Made by a program: the position numbers and the translations under genes
The notes under the pieces: generated by a model
What the model saw: only the letters and a program-made list of their open reading frames with translations
Told to the model about the DNA's origin: nothing
The model's database searches: none
Part shown: positions 15,816 through 25,345 of the stretch, piece by piece
Layout: every line of letters begins with the position of its first letter
How positions within the stretch are numbered: the first letter of the stretch is position 1
From: Methylococcaceae bacterium
GTDB lineage: Bacteria > Pseudomonadota > Gammaproteobacteria > Methylococcales > Methylococcaceae
Direction of reading: 5' to 3'
Assembly: GCA_902810705.1 (NCBI GenBank)
Contig: CADDYU010000026.1
Location: 1 to 37,001 of the forward strand
Length of the DNA: 37,001 nt

Positions 15816-18302
15816 TTAGAGCTCTCGCAGCACCTGCATCGGGCTGTTCCGAACCACCGAGCGGGTATTCCAGTAGCCCGCCACTCCGATCGCCAATGCG
15901 CCCAGGCTTGGGGTTATCAGCCAGGCTTCCCAATGAAAACGATACTCCAGACCGAAAACCCGGCTGAAGAGGAGCCAGATGATCACTTCCGAAACCGCCG
16001 ACGCCAGCACGCCCGAGAGGAATCCCAGCGTTGAAAATTCCACCCACTGAGCGCGCCGCAGAAGCTTCCGACCGGCGCCCAGGGTGCGCAACAAAACGTC
16101 CTCGTAGATCCGCTCGTCCAGGGTAGCCCGCACCGAGGCGAACAGCAGAGTGAATCCGGCCGCCAAGGCCAGCCCCAGCACGAACTCGATGGCCCGCGTG
16201 ACTTGCTGGAGGATGGACTGGAACTGCCTCAAGAGCCGGTCCACTTCCAGCAGGGTGATGCCCGGAAAGGATTTCGCGAGCCGCCCCAGGGCCGGTTTTC
16301 GATCCGCCGGCAAGTAGAAACTGGTGAGCCACGTGTGAGGGCAGGCATCCAGGCTGCCGGGGGAGAAGATCATGAAGAAGTTGGGCGCCATGGTGTCCCA
16401 GCGGACGCTACGGGTGCTGACGACGGTTGCGGTCAAAGTCTGCCCGCCGATGGCGAAGCCGAGCTTGTCGCCCGGCGCGATGCCCAAGCTGTCCGCGAGG
16501 CCCTTTTCCACCGAGACGCTAAGCGGCGGAGTTCCGTTCCACCAATGGCCTTCGATGATCCGGTTGTCCGGCGGCAGTTTCTCGCTCCAGGTCAGGCTCA
16601 GTTCGCGGTTGATGGCGCCCTCGGCCGGAGAATCCTTGGACACGATCTGGAAGACGTCCCGACCATTCACCGTCATCAGCCGGCCCCGCACGATGGGGTA
16701 GAACTCGCTGCTCGAGAGACCCTCCCGGGCGAGAAATTCCCGGAAGCGGGAGAGGTCGGTATCGAACAGGTTCAGGGCGAAATGGTTGGGCGTGTCCTCG
16801 GGCAGTTGCCGCCGCCATTCCTGCAACAGCTCGGTGCGCACCAGGAGGCTCATCTGCATCGCGACCAAGGTGACGCCGAAGGCCAGGATCTGGCTCACCC
16901 CAAGCCCCGGTCGCCGGGCCAGATGTTGCAGTCCGAACCGGGTCGCCAAGGGGGCATGCGGCGCCAGCTTCCGCCCCAGCCCTAGAAGGAGCAGACCCAG
17001 CGCCCCGAACAGCGCCGCGGCCGTCCCGCCCGCCGCGAGCACCGTGGCGGTCATCTGAAAGTCTTGGGTATAGCGCCAGAGCAGCCCGGCGAGCGCCAAG
17101 GCCGCGGTGCCGTAGACCAGCCAGGCGCTGGACGGCAGGGGTTCCAGATCGCGTCTTAGGACCCGAAGCGGCGGCAGGCGCTTGAGCCGGAGAATCGGCG
17201 GCAGGGCAAAGCCGAACAGGATCAGGAGCCCCGCGCCGGTTCCGAGCAGCCAGGCCAAGGGACCGGGCGCGGTCAGGCTGTGCGGCAGGAGAGAGCGGAT
17301 CAGGTAGGCCACGCCTTCCTGCAAGGCGTAGCCGGCGGCGCAGCCCAGGGCGCTGCCGACAAGGCCGATCACGGCGAACTGGAGCAGGTACAGGCGCAGC
17401 ACATTTGATTCCTCCATCCCGAGGCACTTGAGCAAGGCCGCGAGATCGAAATGCCGCTCCGTGTAGCGGCGGGTGCTCATGGCGATGGCGACCCCGGCGA
17501 TCAGCACCACGGCGATGCTGGTCAGCCCGAGGTAACGCTCGGCCCGGCCGAGGGCGTTGCCGAGCTCCGGGCGATCCTCGTGGATGTCGGTAATCCGCTG
17601 TCCGGGATGCAGGCGCGGCTTGAGCCAGCGCTTGAAGCGCCGCAGGGCCGGTTCGGGGCCGGAGAACAGGGCATAGTAATGGACGTGACTGCCCGGCTGG
17701 ATGATGCCGGTCGCGGGCAGGTCCCGGGCGTTGATCAGGACCCGCGGCGAAAGGCTGTAAAGATCGCCGCGCCGATCCGGCTCGTGGGTGATGATCCGGG
17801 TGGCGCGCAGCCGCTTTTCGCCCACCGTGATTTCGCCGCCGAGAGGAACCCCCAGGGCCGAAAGCACCCGAGGTTCCACCCAGGCTTCGCCCGGAGCCGG
17901 AATGTCACGGGTTTCCGCCGCGGCGGCGAGATCCCCGGTGGTGGTCTTGACCGCGCCGCGCAAGGGATAGCCCTCGGCCACCGCCTTGATGCCCGCCAAC
18001 AGCAATTCGTCGTTCTCGACCAGCACGCTGGAAAACTCGCTCGTCCGGGAGGCCCGCAAGCCCAGCGCCGCCGCCTGGACCGCCCAGTCCGGCGACGGCG
18101 GCTCATGACTGCCCACGGACAGATCGGCGCCCAGGAATTCCGCCGCCTGAAGGCTCATGGTGCGGGATAGCCGGTCGCCCAGCAGGCTCACGGCGGTCGT
18201 GGCCGCCACGGCGATGAACAAGGCCGCCGAGAGGATGGCCAGCTCGCCGCTGCGCCAGTCGCGGGCGAGTAACTTGAACGCGATCTTGTGGACGCCGGTC
18301 AT
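15816..18302 (-). CDS. FtsX-family ABC transporter permease (YbbP-like)
   Basis: An 828-residue membrane protein with the double-FtsX plan. The first membrane helix lies near residues 20-45, then a 200-residue periplasmic domain, three helices around 265-400, two to four more around 400-480, a second large periplasmic domain (about 500-690) and three final helices. Conserved features include RDWRSGELAIL at the start and RRYTERHFDLAALLKCLGM after the first domain. This matches YbbP-type permeases, which work with a YbbA/LolD-like ATPase and may act on envelope lipids or proteins. No ATPase gene lies in the window. ATG 18302 has GGATGGA nearby and is preferred over ATG 18314. Confidence 0.85.
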   Translation of the reverse strand: MTGVHKIAFKLLARDWRSGELAILSAALFIAVAATTAVSLLGDRLSRTMSLQAAEFLGADLSVGSHEPPSPDWAVQAAALGLRASRTSEFSSVLVENDELLLAGIKAVAEGYPLRGAVKTTTGDLAAAAETRDIPAPGEAWVEPRVLSALGVPLGGEITVGEKRLRATRIITHEPDRRGDLYSLSPRVLINARDLPATGIIQPGSHVHYYALFSGPEPALRRFKRWLKPRLHPGQRITDIHEDRPELGNALGRAERYLGLTSIAVVLIAGVAIAMSTRRYTERHFDLAALLKCLGMEESNVLRLYLLQFAVIGLVGSALGCAAGYALQEGVAYLIRSLLPHSLTAPGPLAWLLGTGAGLLILFGFALPPILRLKRLPPLRVLRRDLEPLPSSAWLVYGTAALALAGLLWRYTQDFQMTATVLAAGGTAAALFGALGLLLLGLGRKLAPHAPLATRFGLQHLARRPGLGVSQILAFGVTLVAMQMSLLVRTELLQEWRRQLPEDTPNHFALNLFDTDLSRFREFLAREGLSSSEFYPIVRGRLMTVNGRDVFQIVSKDSPAEGAINRELSLTWSEKLPPDNRIIEGHWWNGTPPLSVSVEKGLADSLGIAPGDKLGFAIGGQTLTATVVSTRSVRWDTMAPNFFMIFSPGSLDACPHTWLTSFYLPADRKPALGRLAKSFPGITLLEVDRLLRQFQSILQQVTRAIEFVLGLALAAGFTLLFASVRATLDERIYEDVLLRTLGAGRKLLRRAQWVEFSTLGFLSGVLASAVSEVIIWLLFSRVFGLEYRFHWEAWLITPSLGALAIGVAGYWNTRSVVRNSPMQVLREL

Positions 18303-18650
18303 AATTCCATCCAAAAATCAAACGCCGTCGTATCGTTCAGCCATGCCGAACCGATCCACGGCTTGCTCTTACCATTCCGATTTCGAGGTCTTCATCGCCG
18401 CTCGTCGCCAGCGATCCTAAAGATTCGCCTGGCTCCGGAGCTTGACCAGACCCCGAGTCCTTTCGTCTAAGATGATAAGCTTGCCTAAATAAGATAGCGG
18501 CGGAATACCCTGTGAATCTCGGCCTAAGGCAAGGCCCAGGTAACTTTCGCCTTGGAATGAAATAATATCTCGCTAAATTATCCTTTTTTGACTTAACCGA
18601 AATCTACTATAAATCAAGTAGCGCCCTTGCTTCATGGGACCAATGAAATC
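18303..18650. other. Divergent intergenic region, no gene recognised
   Basis: About 350 bases between the permease gene (leftward) and the CheB-CheR gene (rightward). A short hairpin GGCCT/AGGCC lies at 18521-18536. Close to the CheB-CheR start, TTGACT (18588-18593) and TATAAA (18608-18613) are only 14 bases apart, too close for a standard sigma-70 promoter. The proximal 70 bases are AT-rich and probably hold the real promoter. Confidence 0.45.
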
Positions 18651-21617
18651 ATGAGTGATTTATCCGGGCAAACCCTTACCCCCGAATCGGAAAGCCCGAA
18701 GAGCGCCTCGAATCAGCCAGTCATGATCGTGGGCGTGGGAGCCTCGGCCGGCGGCCTTGAGGCGTTCACGGAGTTGCTGCAAGCGCTGCTGCCCGCGCCT
18801 ACCGGCATGGCGTTCATATTCATCCAGCATCTCGACCCCAGCCAACAAAGCCTGCTTCCCGAGCTCCTCGCCCGGGTGACCCCGATGAGGGTTCTCGAAA
18901 TTGAGGACGGCATGGCCGTGGAGGCCGATCATGTGTACGTGGCTCCGCCCAGCGTCAATCTCGTCATCATGAACGGCGTCCTGACCTTGCAAGCGAGCGA
19001 CCGGCTGGATCCGCGGCACAAGAGAATCGATTTTTTCTTCCGCTCCCTCGCCAGCGACCAGGTTCACCAGGCGGTGGGCGTGCTGCTTTCGGGCGCCGAC
19101 TCGGACGGCGTGCAGGGTCTTAAGGCCATCAAGGCCGAAGGCGGCATCACCCTGGTCCAGGACGAGCAATCCACCAAGTTCGACGCCATGCCGCGCAGCG
19201 CCATCCTGGCCAGGGTGGCGGATCTGGTGCTGCCGCCGGCCGGCATCGCCAAGGAACTGGTCAAGCTGAGAAATCACTATCCGCGCCTGACCCGAGCGCC
19301 TCTGGTTCCGGAAGAGGCGGCTCCGCCTGAAGATCAAGACGCGATGCGCCGCATTCTGGCCCTGGTCTGGTCGGCCACCCAGATCGACTTTTCGGCCTAC
19401 AAGCAAAGCACCCTAAGACGCCGGATTCTTCGCCGGATGGCGCTCCACAACCTGGAAAGATTGAATCACTATTACCAGTATCTGGTGGACAATCCGGCCG
19501 AAGCCAAGGCCCTCTTCCACGACCTCGTCATCAATGTCACCGGATTCTTCCGCGATCCCGAGGTTTTCGAGACGCTCAAGGAGGAAATCTTTCCCCAAAT
19601 GATCGAGGGCAAGTCCCCGGAACTGCCGCTTCGGGTTTGGGTGCCCGGCTGTTCCACCGGCGAGGAGGTCTATTCCCTCGCCATCGCCATTCTGGAATTG
19701 CTGGGTTCGCGGCCCACCCATATCCCCATCCAGCTTTTCGGCACCGACATCAGCGAAGACGCCATCAACAAGGCTCGCGCCGGCCTTTATCCCGAGACCA
19801 TCGAGGCCGAGATGTCGCCGGAGCGGCTGCGGCGTTTCTTCGTCAAGAACGAGGGCGGTTACCAAGTGTCGAAGCCGATCCGCGATCTCTGCGTCTTCGC
19901 TCGACATAACGTCGGCAAGGACCCGCCGTTTTCCAGCCTGGATCTCATCAGCTGCCGCAACGTCCTGATCTATTTCGGGCCGGAGCTGCAGAGAAAGGTG
20001 CTGCCGATGTTTCATTACGCGCTCAATCCTCGTGGATTTCTGCTCTTGGGCAACTCGGAGAGCATCGGCGTCTTCGCCAATCTGTTCACCATGGCTCACA
20101 AGCGGCACAAGATTTATACAAAGAAAAGCGTGCCGCCGCGGTTGGTCCTGGCCCTCGCGCAGAGCGACCATGGCTTCGATCGGCAGGGTCTCGGGGCGGT
20201 TCTTCCGGAAAACCGCTTCAAGGTCTTTGATCCCCAAAAAGAGGCGGATCGGCTACTGTTGGACCGCTATGGCCCGCCGGGGGTGCTGATCAACAGCGAT
20301 ATGAACATTCTGCAATTCCGCGGCCGGACCGGGCCTTTCCTGGAACCCTCGCCGGGCAGCGCCAGCTTCAACCTGCTGCGGATGGCCCGAGAGGGTTTGA
20401 TAATTCCTCTGCACACCGCGCTCCACGAAGCCGACCAGAGCAATCGAGTCGTCCGGAAGGACGATGTCCTGTTCAAGGGCAACGGCGAGAATTATCGGAC
20501 GACGCTGGAAGTGATTCCGCTCGTCAACCCCGCCCAGGCGGCGGAAAAGTTTTTCCTGGTGCTGTTTCAGGAACTTCGGCCGGCGAGTGGCCCACCGGTC
20601 CAAGAGGCGGCGTCCGCCGCCAAGCCGCCGGCCGAGCCGCCCCGGGACAAATCCGAGCAGGAACAGGAAATCCAGCGGCTTCGGGAAGAACTCGCCGCCA
20701 TCCGGGAATATTTGCAATCGGTGGTCGAATCCCAGGAAGTCTTCAACGAGGAATTGCGTTCGGCCAACGAGGAAATCCTCTCCAGCAACGAGGAGCTGCA
20801 AAGCACCAACGAAGAGCTGGAGACCGCCAAGGAGGAGCTGCAGTCCGCCAACGAGGAACTCACCACCCTCAACGAGGAGCTGCACGTCCGCAACCAGGAG
20901 CTGGGCCAGCTCAACGACGATCTGACGAATCTTCTCAGCAGCATCAACATCGCGATCGTCATGCTTGACAACGATCTGCGGATACGGCGCTTCACGCCGC
21001 CCGCGGAAAAGCTGTTCAGCCTGATCCCCACCGACATCGGCCGGCCGTTCAGCGACATCCACCCCAGGATCAGCGTGCCCGATCTCATGCCGTTCGTTCG
21101 GAAAGTGCTGGAGACCCTGACCACCAAGGAGGTGGAGGTACGGGACGGCAAAGGCCGTTGGTATAACCTCAGGATGCGCCCCTATCGGGCCATGGATCGC
21201 AAGATCGACGGCGTGGTGCTGGCCCTGGTGGACGTGGACGCGCTGAAGCGGGACCTGGGTGACCGTTGGCCGGCGCCGGATTTTATGGAAGCCTTTCTCG
21301 CCGTGGCGCGGGAGCCGTTGCTGATCCTGACGCGGGACTTCCGGGTGAAGCGCGCGAATTCGCCTTTTTACCGAAGCTTTGAGGTCTCGCCGGAGGCGAC
21401 CGAAGGCCGGAGCCTGTTCGCTCTCCCGAACGGCCAGTGGGAGAATCCTGGATTGCGCGCCGCCCTCGAGCAGGTGGCGGCCCAGGGCGCCCCCTTCGAG
21501 AACCTTAGCGTCGAGTTCGAGCGTCCGAACCGCGGCCGGCGCAAGCTGGCGCTCAACGGCCGCCGCTTGGACCTTAACGCCGGCTCGGAACCCTTGATCC
21601 TATTGGCGATCGGGTGA
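18651..21617 (+). CDS. CheB-CheR fusion with coiled coil and PAS domains
   Basis: A 988-residue multidomain sensor. Residues 22-215 are a CheB methylesterase domain with its triad at Ser32 (GASAGG), His60 (QHLDP) and Asp152 (GADSDG), without a receiver domain. Residues 228-495 are a CheR methyltransferase with the SAM loop GCSTGEEVYSLA (333-344) and FGTDIS. Residues about 670-760 are a heptad-rich coiled coil full of NEEL repeats, followed by a PAS domain (about 765-860) and a second PAS-like segment. Such fusions combine both adaptation enzymes and usually serve non-flagellar signalling. The ATG at 18651 is preferred to the TTG at 18627. The hybrid kinase follows 36 bases downstream, and no chemoreceptor or CheA is present. 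Confidence 0.92.
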   Translation: MSDLSGQTLTPESESPKSASNQPVMIVGVGASAGGLEAFTELLQALLPAPTGMAFIFIQHLDPSQQSLLPELLARVTPMRVLEIEDGMAVEADHVYVAPPSVNLVIMNGVLTLQASDRLDPRHKRIDFFFRSLASDQVHQAVGVLLSGADSDGVQGLKAIKAEGGITLVQDEQSTKFDAMPRSAILARVADLVLPPAGIAKELVKLRNHYPRLTRAPLVPEEAAPPEDQDAMRRILALVWSATQIDFSAYKQSTLRRRILRRMALHNLERLNHYYQYLVDNPAEAKALFHDLVINVTGFFRDPEVFETLKEEIFPQMIEGKSPELPLRVWVPGCSTGEEVYSLAIAILELLGSRPTHIPIQLFGTDISEDAINKARAGLYPETIEAEMSPERLRRFFVKNEGGYQVSKPIRDLCVFARHNVGKDPPFSSLDLISCRNVLIYFGPELQRKVLPMFHYALNPRGFLLLGNSESIGVFANLFTMAHKRHKIYTKKSVPPRLVLALAQSDHGFDRQGLGAVLPENRFKVFDPQKEADRLLLDRYGPPGVLINSDMNILQFRGRTGPFLEPSPGSASFNLLRMAREGLIIPLHTALHEADQSNRVVRKDDVLFKGNGENYRTTLEVIPLVNPAQAAEKFFLVLFQELRPASGPPVQEAASAAKPPAEPPRDKSEQEQEIQRLREELAAIREYLQSVVESQEVFNEELRSANEEILSSNEELQSTNEELETAKEELQSANEELTTLNEELHVRNQELGQLNDDLTNLLSSINIAIVMLDNDLRIRRFTPPAEKLFSLIPTDIGRPFSDIHPRISVPDLMPFVRKVLETLTTKEVEVRDGKGRWYNLRMRPYRAMDRKIDGVVLALVDVDALKRDLGDRWPAPDFMEAFLAVAREPLLILTRDFRVKRANSPFYRSFEVSPEATEGRSLFALPNGQWENPGLRAALEQVAAQGAPFENLSVEFERPNRGRRKLALNGRRLDLNAGSEPLILLAIG

Positions 21618-21653
21618 TCACCGGGCCGCCCCCTGAGCCGGAGCGGCTTGTCT

Positions 21654-23459
21654 ATGAATATGAAAGAACTTAGTGTGCGAGCGGAACAGGCGCTCGAGGC
21701 GTTGGAAGTGGAAACGAAGCCGGAAGCCCAAGCGGAATCCGGCGAGAGGCTGCGGAATCTTCTGCATAAGCTGCAGATATACGAGGAGGAACTGCAACTC
21801 CAAAACCAGGAGCTTCGGGTTGCCCAGGTGGAACTCGAAAAATCCCTGCACCGCTACGCGGAGCTGTTCGATTTATCGCCCATGGGACACCTGGTGCTGG
21901 ACGAGAAGGGCGTCATCAAGGACATCAATCTCACCGCCGCCCGTCTGCTCGAGCGGAACCGGACCTCTCTGCCCAATTACCCTTTTGTTCATTTCGTGGC
22001 GCCGGAGGATCGAGCGGCCTTCCTGACCTACATGGGACGGTGCCGCCGCCGTGGGGAGAGTCAAGTGGCGGCCGAGCTTCGCCTCAAGACCCGGAGCGGC
22101 GCGCTCGTGGATGTGGAGCTGTACTGCAACTTAGAATCAGTGACCGCGCAAGATCCGCAGTTCCATGTGTCGATAGTCGATATCGGCGACCGCAAGCGGA
22201 ATCAGGAGGCCTTGTTCCGGGCCCATCAGGAACTGGAGTGGCGCGTGGAGGCTCGCACGGCGGAGCTCTCCAGAACCAACGAAAGCCTCAAGCACGAGAT
22301 CAGAGAACGGGAGCGGTTGGAGAAGGAATTGCGCCGCCACGTGCGGGAGCTGGATGAGGCGGATCGCCAGAAGAACGAGTTCCTGGCCATGCTGTCCCAT
22401 GAGCTTCGCAATCCGCTGTCCGCCATCGTCAACGCCGGCGAAGTGCTGCGACGGCAGGCCGAGCATCACACCCTGGAGCCGCTCGGCCGCATCGCCCGGA
22501 TCATCAAGGAGCAGGGCAGCCATCTCAAGCATCTCCTGGACGACCTGCTCGACATCGCGCGCATCACCCAGGGCAAGATCGCGTTGCGTCAGGAAATCAT
22601 CGACGTGGCGACCATCGTTCACCAGGCGGTGGAGGCCAACCGCGCCCAGCTCGAGGAGCGCCGCCAGCAGCTGACGGTGACCTCGCTCTCCAAGCCGGCC
22701 TATCTCCACGCCGACACCACCCGCTGCATTCAGGTGCTGGGCAATTTGCTGCACAATGCCTCCAAGTTCACCGCGCCCGGCGGCGAGATCGCCCTCACGG
22801 TGGAGCTTGAAGGCCGCGAGGTTCTCATCCGGGTGCGCGATAACGGCGCCGGTATTCCGCCGGAACTTATCGAGCGCATTTTCGAGCCGTTCGTCCAGGA
22901 GGACCGTTCGTTAGCGCGCTCCTCCGGCGGGCTTGGCATCGGCCTCGCATTAGTCAAGCGGCTGGTGGAGATGCATGGCGGCCGGGTCGAAGCGCAGAGC
23001 GCGGGAGCGTGGCAAGGCAGTGAATTCAAGGTGTGGCTACCCCTGACGGCCCCGCCGCCCAAGGCGCTGGCGAGTGATCCGTTGTCGGCGGGTCGAAGGG
23101 CTGGACCTCTGACCGTGCTGGCCGTGGACGACAACGCCGATTACGCCGATTCCCTCCGCGAGCTGCTCGCCGTCTTCGGCTATGAGGTTCATGTCTGTTA
23201 TGACGGAGAGGCCGCGCTACAATTCGCTCACCAGCAGCAGGCCGATGTGGTGCTGCTCGACATCGGCATGCCGGAAATGGACGGCTACGAACTGGCCCGG
23301 CGGCTCCGCGAGGAGGCAGGCTTCAAGGATATCCCCCTGATCGCGATTAGTGGCTACGGCTCCGCCGAAGACCGCCGCCGTTGTCAGGAAGCCGGCATCG
23401 ATCACCATCTGGTGAAGCCGGTGGATATCGACGCCCTGCGGGAATTGCTGCCGCATTGA
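21654..23459 (+). CDS. PAS-domain hybrid histidine kinase
   Basis: A 601-residue cytoplasmic hybrid kinase. An N-terminal coiled coil (LRNLLHKLQIYEEELQLQNQ) leads to a PAS domain around residues 65-180, and a second coiled coil runs to 235. The phospho-accepting His249 lies in SHELRNPL, and the ATPase boxes follow: NLLHNASKF, DNGAGIPP, GGLGIGLALVKRLV. After a Pro-rich linker comes a receiver domain with the phosphorylatable Asp536 in LLDIGMPEMDG and Lys in the LVKPVD block. There is no membrane segment, so the signal is internal or comes from the CheB-CheR protein encoded just upstream. GGAG lies about ten bases before ATG 21654. The output partner is not in the window. Confidence 0.92.
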   Translation: MNMKELSVRAEQALEALEVETKPEAQAESGERLRNLLHKLQIYEEELQLQNQELRVAQVELEKSLHRYAELFDLSPMGHLVLDEKGVIKDINLTAARLLERNRTSLPNYPFVHFVAPEDRAAFLTYMGRCRRRGESQVAAELRLKTRSGALVDVELYCNLESVTAQDPQFHVSIVDIGDRKRNQEALFRAHQELEWRVEARTAELSRTNESLKHEIRERERLEKELRRHVRELDEADRQKNEFLAMLSHELRNPLSAIVNAGEVLRRQAEHHTLEPLGRIARIIKEQGSHLKHLLDDLLDIARITQGKIALRQEIIDVATIVHQAVEANRAQLEERRQQLTVTSLSKPAYLHADTTRCIQVLGNLLHNASKFTAPGGEIALTVELEGREVLIRVRDNGAGIPPELIERIFEPFVQEDRSLARSSGGLGIGLALVKRLVEMHGGRVEAQSAGAWQGSEFKVWLPLTAPPPKALASDPLSAGRRAGPLTVLAVDDNADYADSLRELLAVFGYEVHVCYDGEAALQFAHQQQADVVLLDIGMPEMDGYELARRLREEAGFKDIPLIAISGYGSAEDRRRCQEAGIDHHLVKPVDIDALRELLPH

Positions 23460-23759
23460 AGGGGGATTGCGGAGAGTGAGAACGCCCCTCAGGTCATGAC
23501 GCCACAGGTTCGGAAAAGCCTATCGCTGGGCAGATCTTCAAGCTAAGTTTCTGTGCCCCGCAGGATCGGGTGGCAGCGGCAGGCGCTTGAGCTAATCCAA
23601 GAGGTGGAGCAGGATTCTGGGCGTTCCGAACCGAGGGCAAAGGAGATTAACCCTCTCTTGCCCCCGCTTCCAGAAGCGTCGATCCTGGCTTCGGACGCCC
23701 TCTAGGCGCTTAGGCCGGAAGGCGAATTCCTGACTTAAAGTTAAGGAACGAGGAGACTA
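23460..23759. other. Intergenic region between convergent genes, nothing recognised
   Basis: Three hundred bases between the hybrid kinase and the leftward Gp157-like gene. I see no strong terminator hairpin, no tRNA and no open frame with family resemblance. Confidence 0.5.
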
Positions 23760-24248
23760 TCAACCGATTTCCAGATGCGTCCCCTGTTCCAGGCGGGCGC
23801 CAGCGATCCTTTCGCCGGATTGGATCGCATCGCGAATTGCGGTCTTGTCGATATGCACCACGGTTTCCGCGTGCTTGAACCTGTCGGGCAGCAGGTCCTC
23901 GTCATCGACAATTACCTTCGGCGGATTCGCCTTGACCTTGATGACGAACTCGGGGCTACGGATTTCGTGCACATCGACCCGCTCCATGTGGGTCTTGAGA
24001 TAATGGCGGAGCCCGGCGGCCCGCCGTTCCAGCGCCTTGCGGCGCTGGCTCATGCGCTCCTCGGCGCGGCGGATCAACTCCGCCTCGCCCTCCATCTGCA
24101 GCAGCACGGCGGCGACATTCCAGGCCTTGGCGCTCAATTCTCCGGCCAAGGCTTCCAGAGTGTCTTCGACCACGTCGATCGGCAGATTAGGATCCGTGAG
24201 CTGGGCCACCGCATCCTGGTATCTGTCGGCGATTTGGTAAAGTTTCAT
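23760..24248 (-). CDS. Siphovirus Gp157-like protein
   Basis: A 162-residue protein with the Gp157 family plan. It starts MKLYQIADRYQDAV, has a long helical middle with LSAKAWNVAAVLLQMEGEAE and RRAEERMSQRRKALERRAAG, then RHYLKTHMERV and a beta-rich end that includes FVIKVKANPPKVIVDDEDLL. The family was named from Streptococcus thermophilus phages and is linked to phage resistance or replication; its molecular role is uncertain. The ATG at 24248 matches the family start, though a GTG overlapping the upstream stop is also in frame. It directly follows the presumed recombination gene and would be co-transcribed with it. No other phage genes surround it. Confidence 0.82.
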   Translation of the reverse strand: MKLYQIADRYQDAVAQLTDPNLPIDVVEDTLEALAGELSAKAWNVAAVLLQMEGEAELIRRAEERMSQRRKALERRAAGLRHYLKTHMERVDVHEIRSPEFVIKVKANPPKVIVDDEDLLPDRFKHAETVVHIDKTAIRDAIQSGERIAGARLEQGTHLEIG

Positions 24249-24259
24249 CTCCACGCGTA

Positions 24260-25243
24260 TCACCCGGCCGGTTTGGTTTCTGGTTTGGCCCACTCGTCCA
24301 GTTTGTAGACCACCCGTTCGTAGACCTCCGGGGTCAGATCCTCGAAGGCGAGGATTTTGTCCTTGCTAGCGTTCTTGATCCAACGCAGCACCCGTTCCCG
24401 GTCCAAGCCCAGACTCTGGATGCGCTCCTCGAGGCTACTGATCTGGGCATGCGATACAACCTCGGCGTGCACGCCCAAGGCGTCGGGCCTTGCCCCAGCG
24501 GCCGACTCGCTGGTCGCCTGCCGGTCCGGCTTGGAGTCGGTCCGGGAGACCGCGCCCAAATGCATGTCCTCCAGGTCCTGGGTGAAGACTTCGCTCAAGC
24601 CCGCCATCCTGAGGGTGGCATCGATATGGGCGGACTTGCCGGCCATCTTCAACGACTTGTTGATGTCGCCGTAGTCCTGCGGCACGTTCCGTGCCCCAAT
24701 CCCTTCCGCCACCACTCGGCCCTGGCTGTCGCGCAGCTCGCAGCGCAGAATGATGGTGCCGAGGCTCTTGCCGGACAGGGCCGCCTGTTCGTAGGCGGCC
24801 AGATTGGGATAATGCACGGTGACCCCGAGCATGCCGCAGATCTTCTCCGCACCCGGCTTGAACAGGCTGGGCTTGGTCCAGTGATTGGCGGTCGGACACT
24901 GCGCCGCCTCGCCGCGCTTGGCGTAGGCGCAGCGGTCGCGGCTAGCCACGTGAATGCGGCCGTAGTCGGTTCCCTCGACCAGGGATTCACGGATCCAGCC
25001 CAAAATGGCCGCCCGATTTTGGCGGCGCCGAGCCAGCCCCGCCTCGAATACGTCGTTGGGCAGGTCCAGGGGCGAGGCGCTGGGCGCACTAGCCGGAATC
25101 TCCCGCCAGCCGGGTTCCTTCGCGGCCTCTATCGGCACGGGGGAGGCACCGGCGTTCTCGCGGCGCGCCCGATCTTCCTGCTCGGGCTGAAGGGTCGCCG
25201 GCAGTGCCGGCGAGGGGTGTTCGAACTCAGTGATATGAGCCAT
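24260..25243 (-). CDS. Phage-type conserved protein, possible Rad52/ERF-like annealing protein
   Basis: A 327-residue protein with a Pro-rich variable N-terminus. A conserved core runs from about residue 70 (ESLVEGTDYGRIHVA) through FKPGAEKICGMLGVTVHY and IILRCELRDSQGRVVAEGIG to KSAHIDATLRMAGLSEVFTQ, then DLEDM. That final block recalls phage and prophage proteins with a beta-rich core ending in alanine-rich helices, some annotated as Rad52-like single-strand annealing proteins; this is an inference, not a firm match. Cysteines at CAYAKRGEAAQC might bind metal. The C-terminal 60 residues form a separate helical domain. GGAG lies eleven bases before the ATG. It heads a two-gene unit with the Gp157-like gene, 11 bases downstream. 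Confidence 0.65.
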   Translation of the reverse strand: MAHITEFEHPSPALPATLQPEQEDRARRENAGASPVPIEAAKEPGWREIPASAPSASPLDLPNDVFEAGLARRRQNRAAILGWIRESLVEGTDYGRIHVASRDRCAYAKRGEAAQCPTANHWTKPSLFKPGAEKICGMLGVTVHYPNLAAYEQAALSGKSLGTIILRCELRDSQGRVVAEGIGARNVPQDYGDINKSLKMAGKSAHIDATLRMAGLSEVFTQDLEDMHLGAVSRTDSKPDRQATSESAAGARPDALGVHAEVVSHAQISSLEERIQSLGLDRERVLRWIKNASKDKILAFEDLTPEVYERVVYKLDEWAKPETKPAG

Positions 25244-25345
25244 AACTTTAATTTCTCCAGATGCGAATCGTAACGACGCCGCTCTCGCAGCGCTCAGCCG
25301 AACCGGATATCAAGGTCCGTTAGGCTAGGTTTTGAGGGATAGAAT

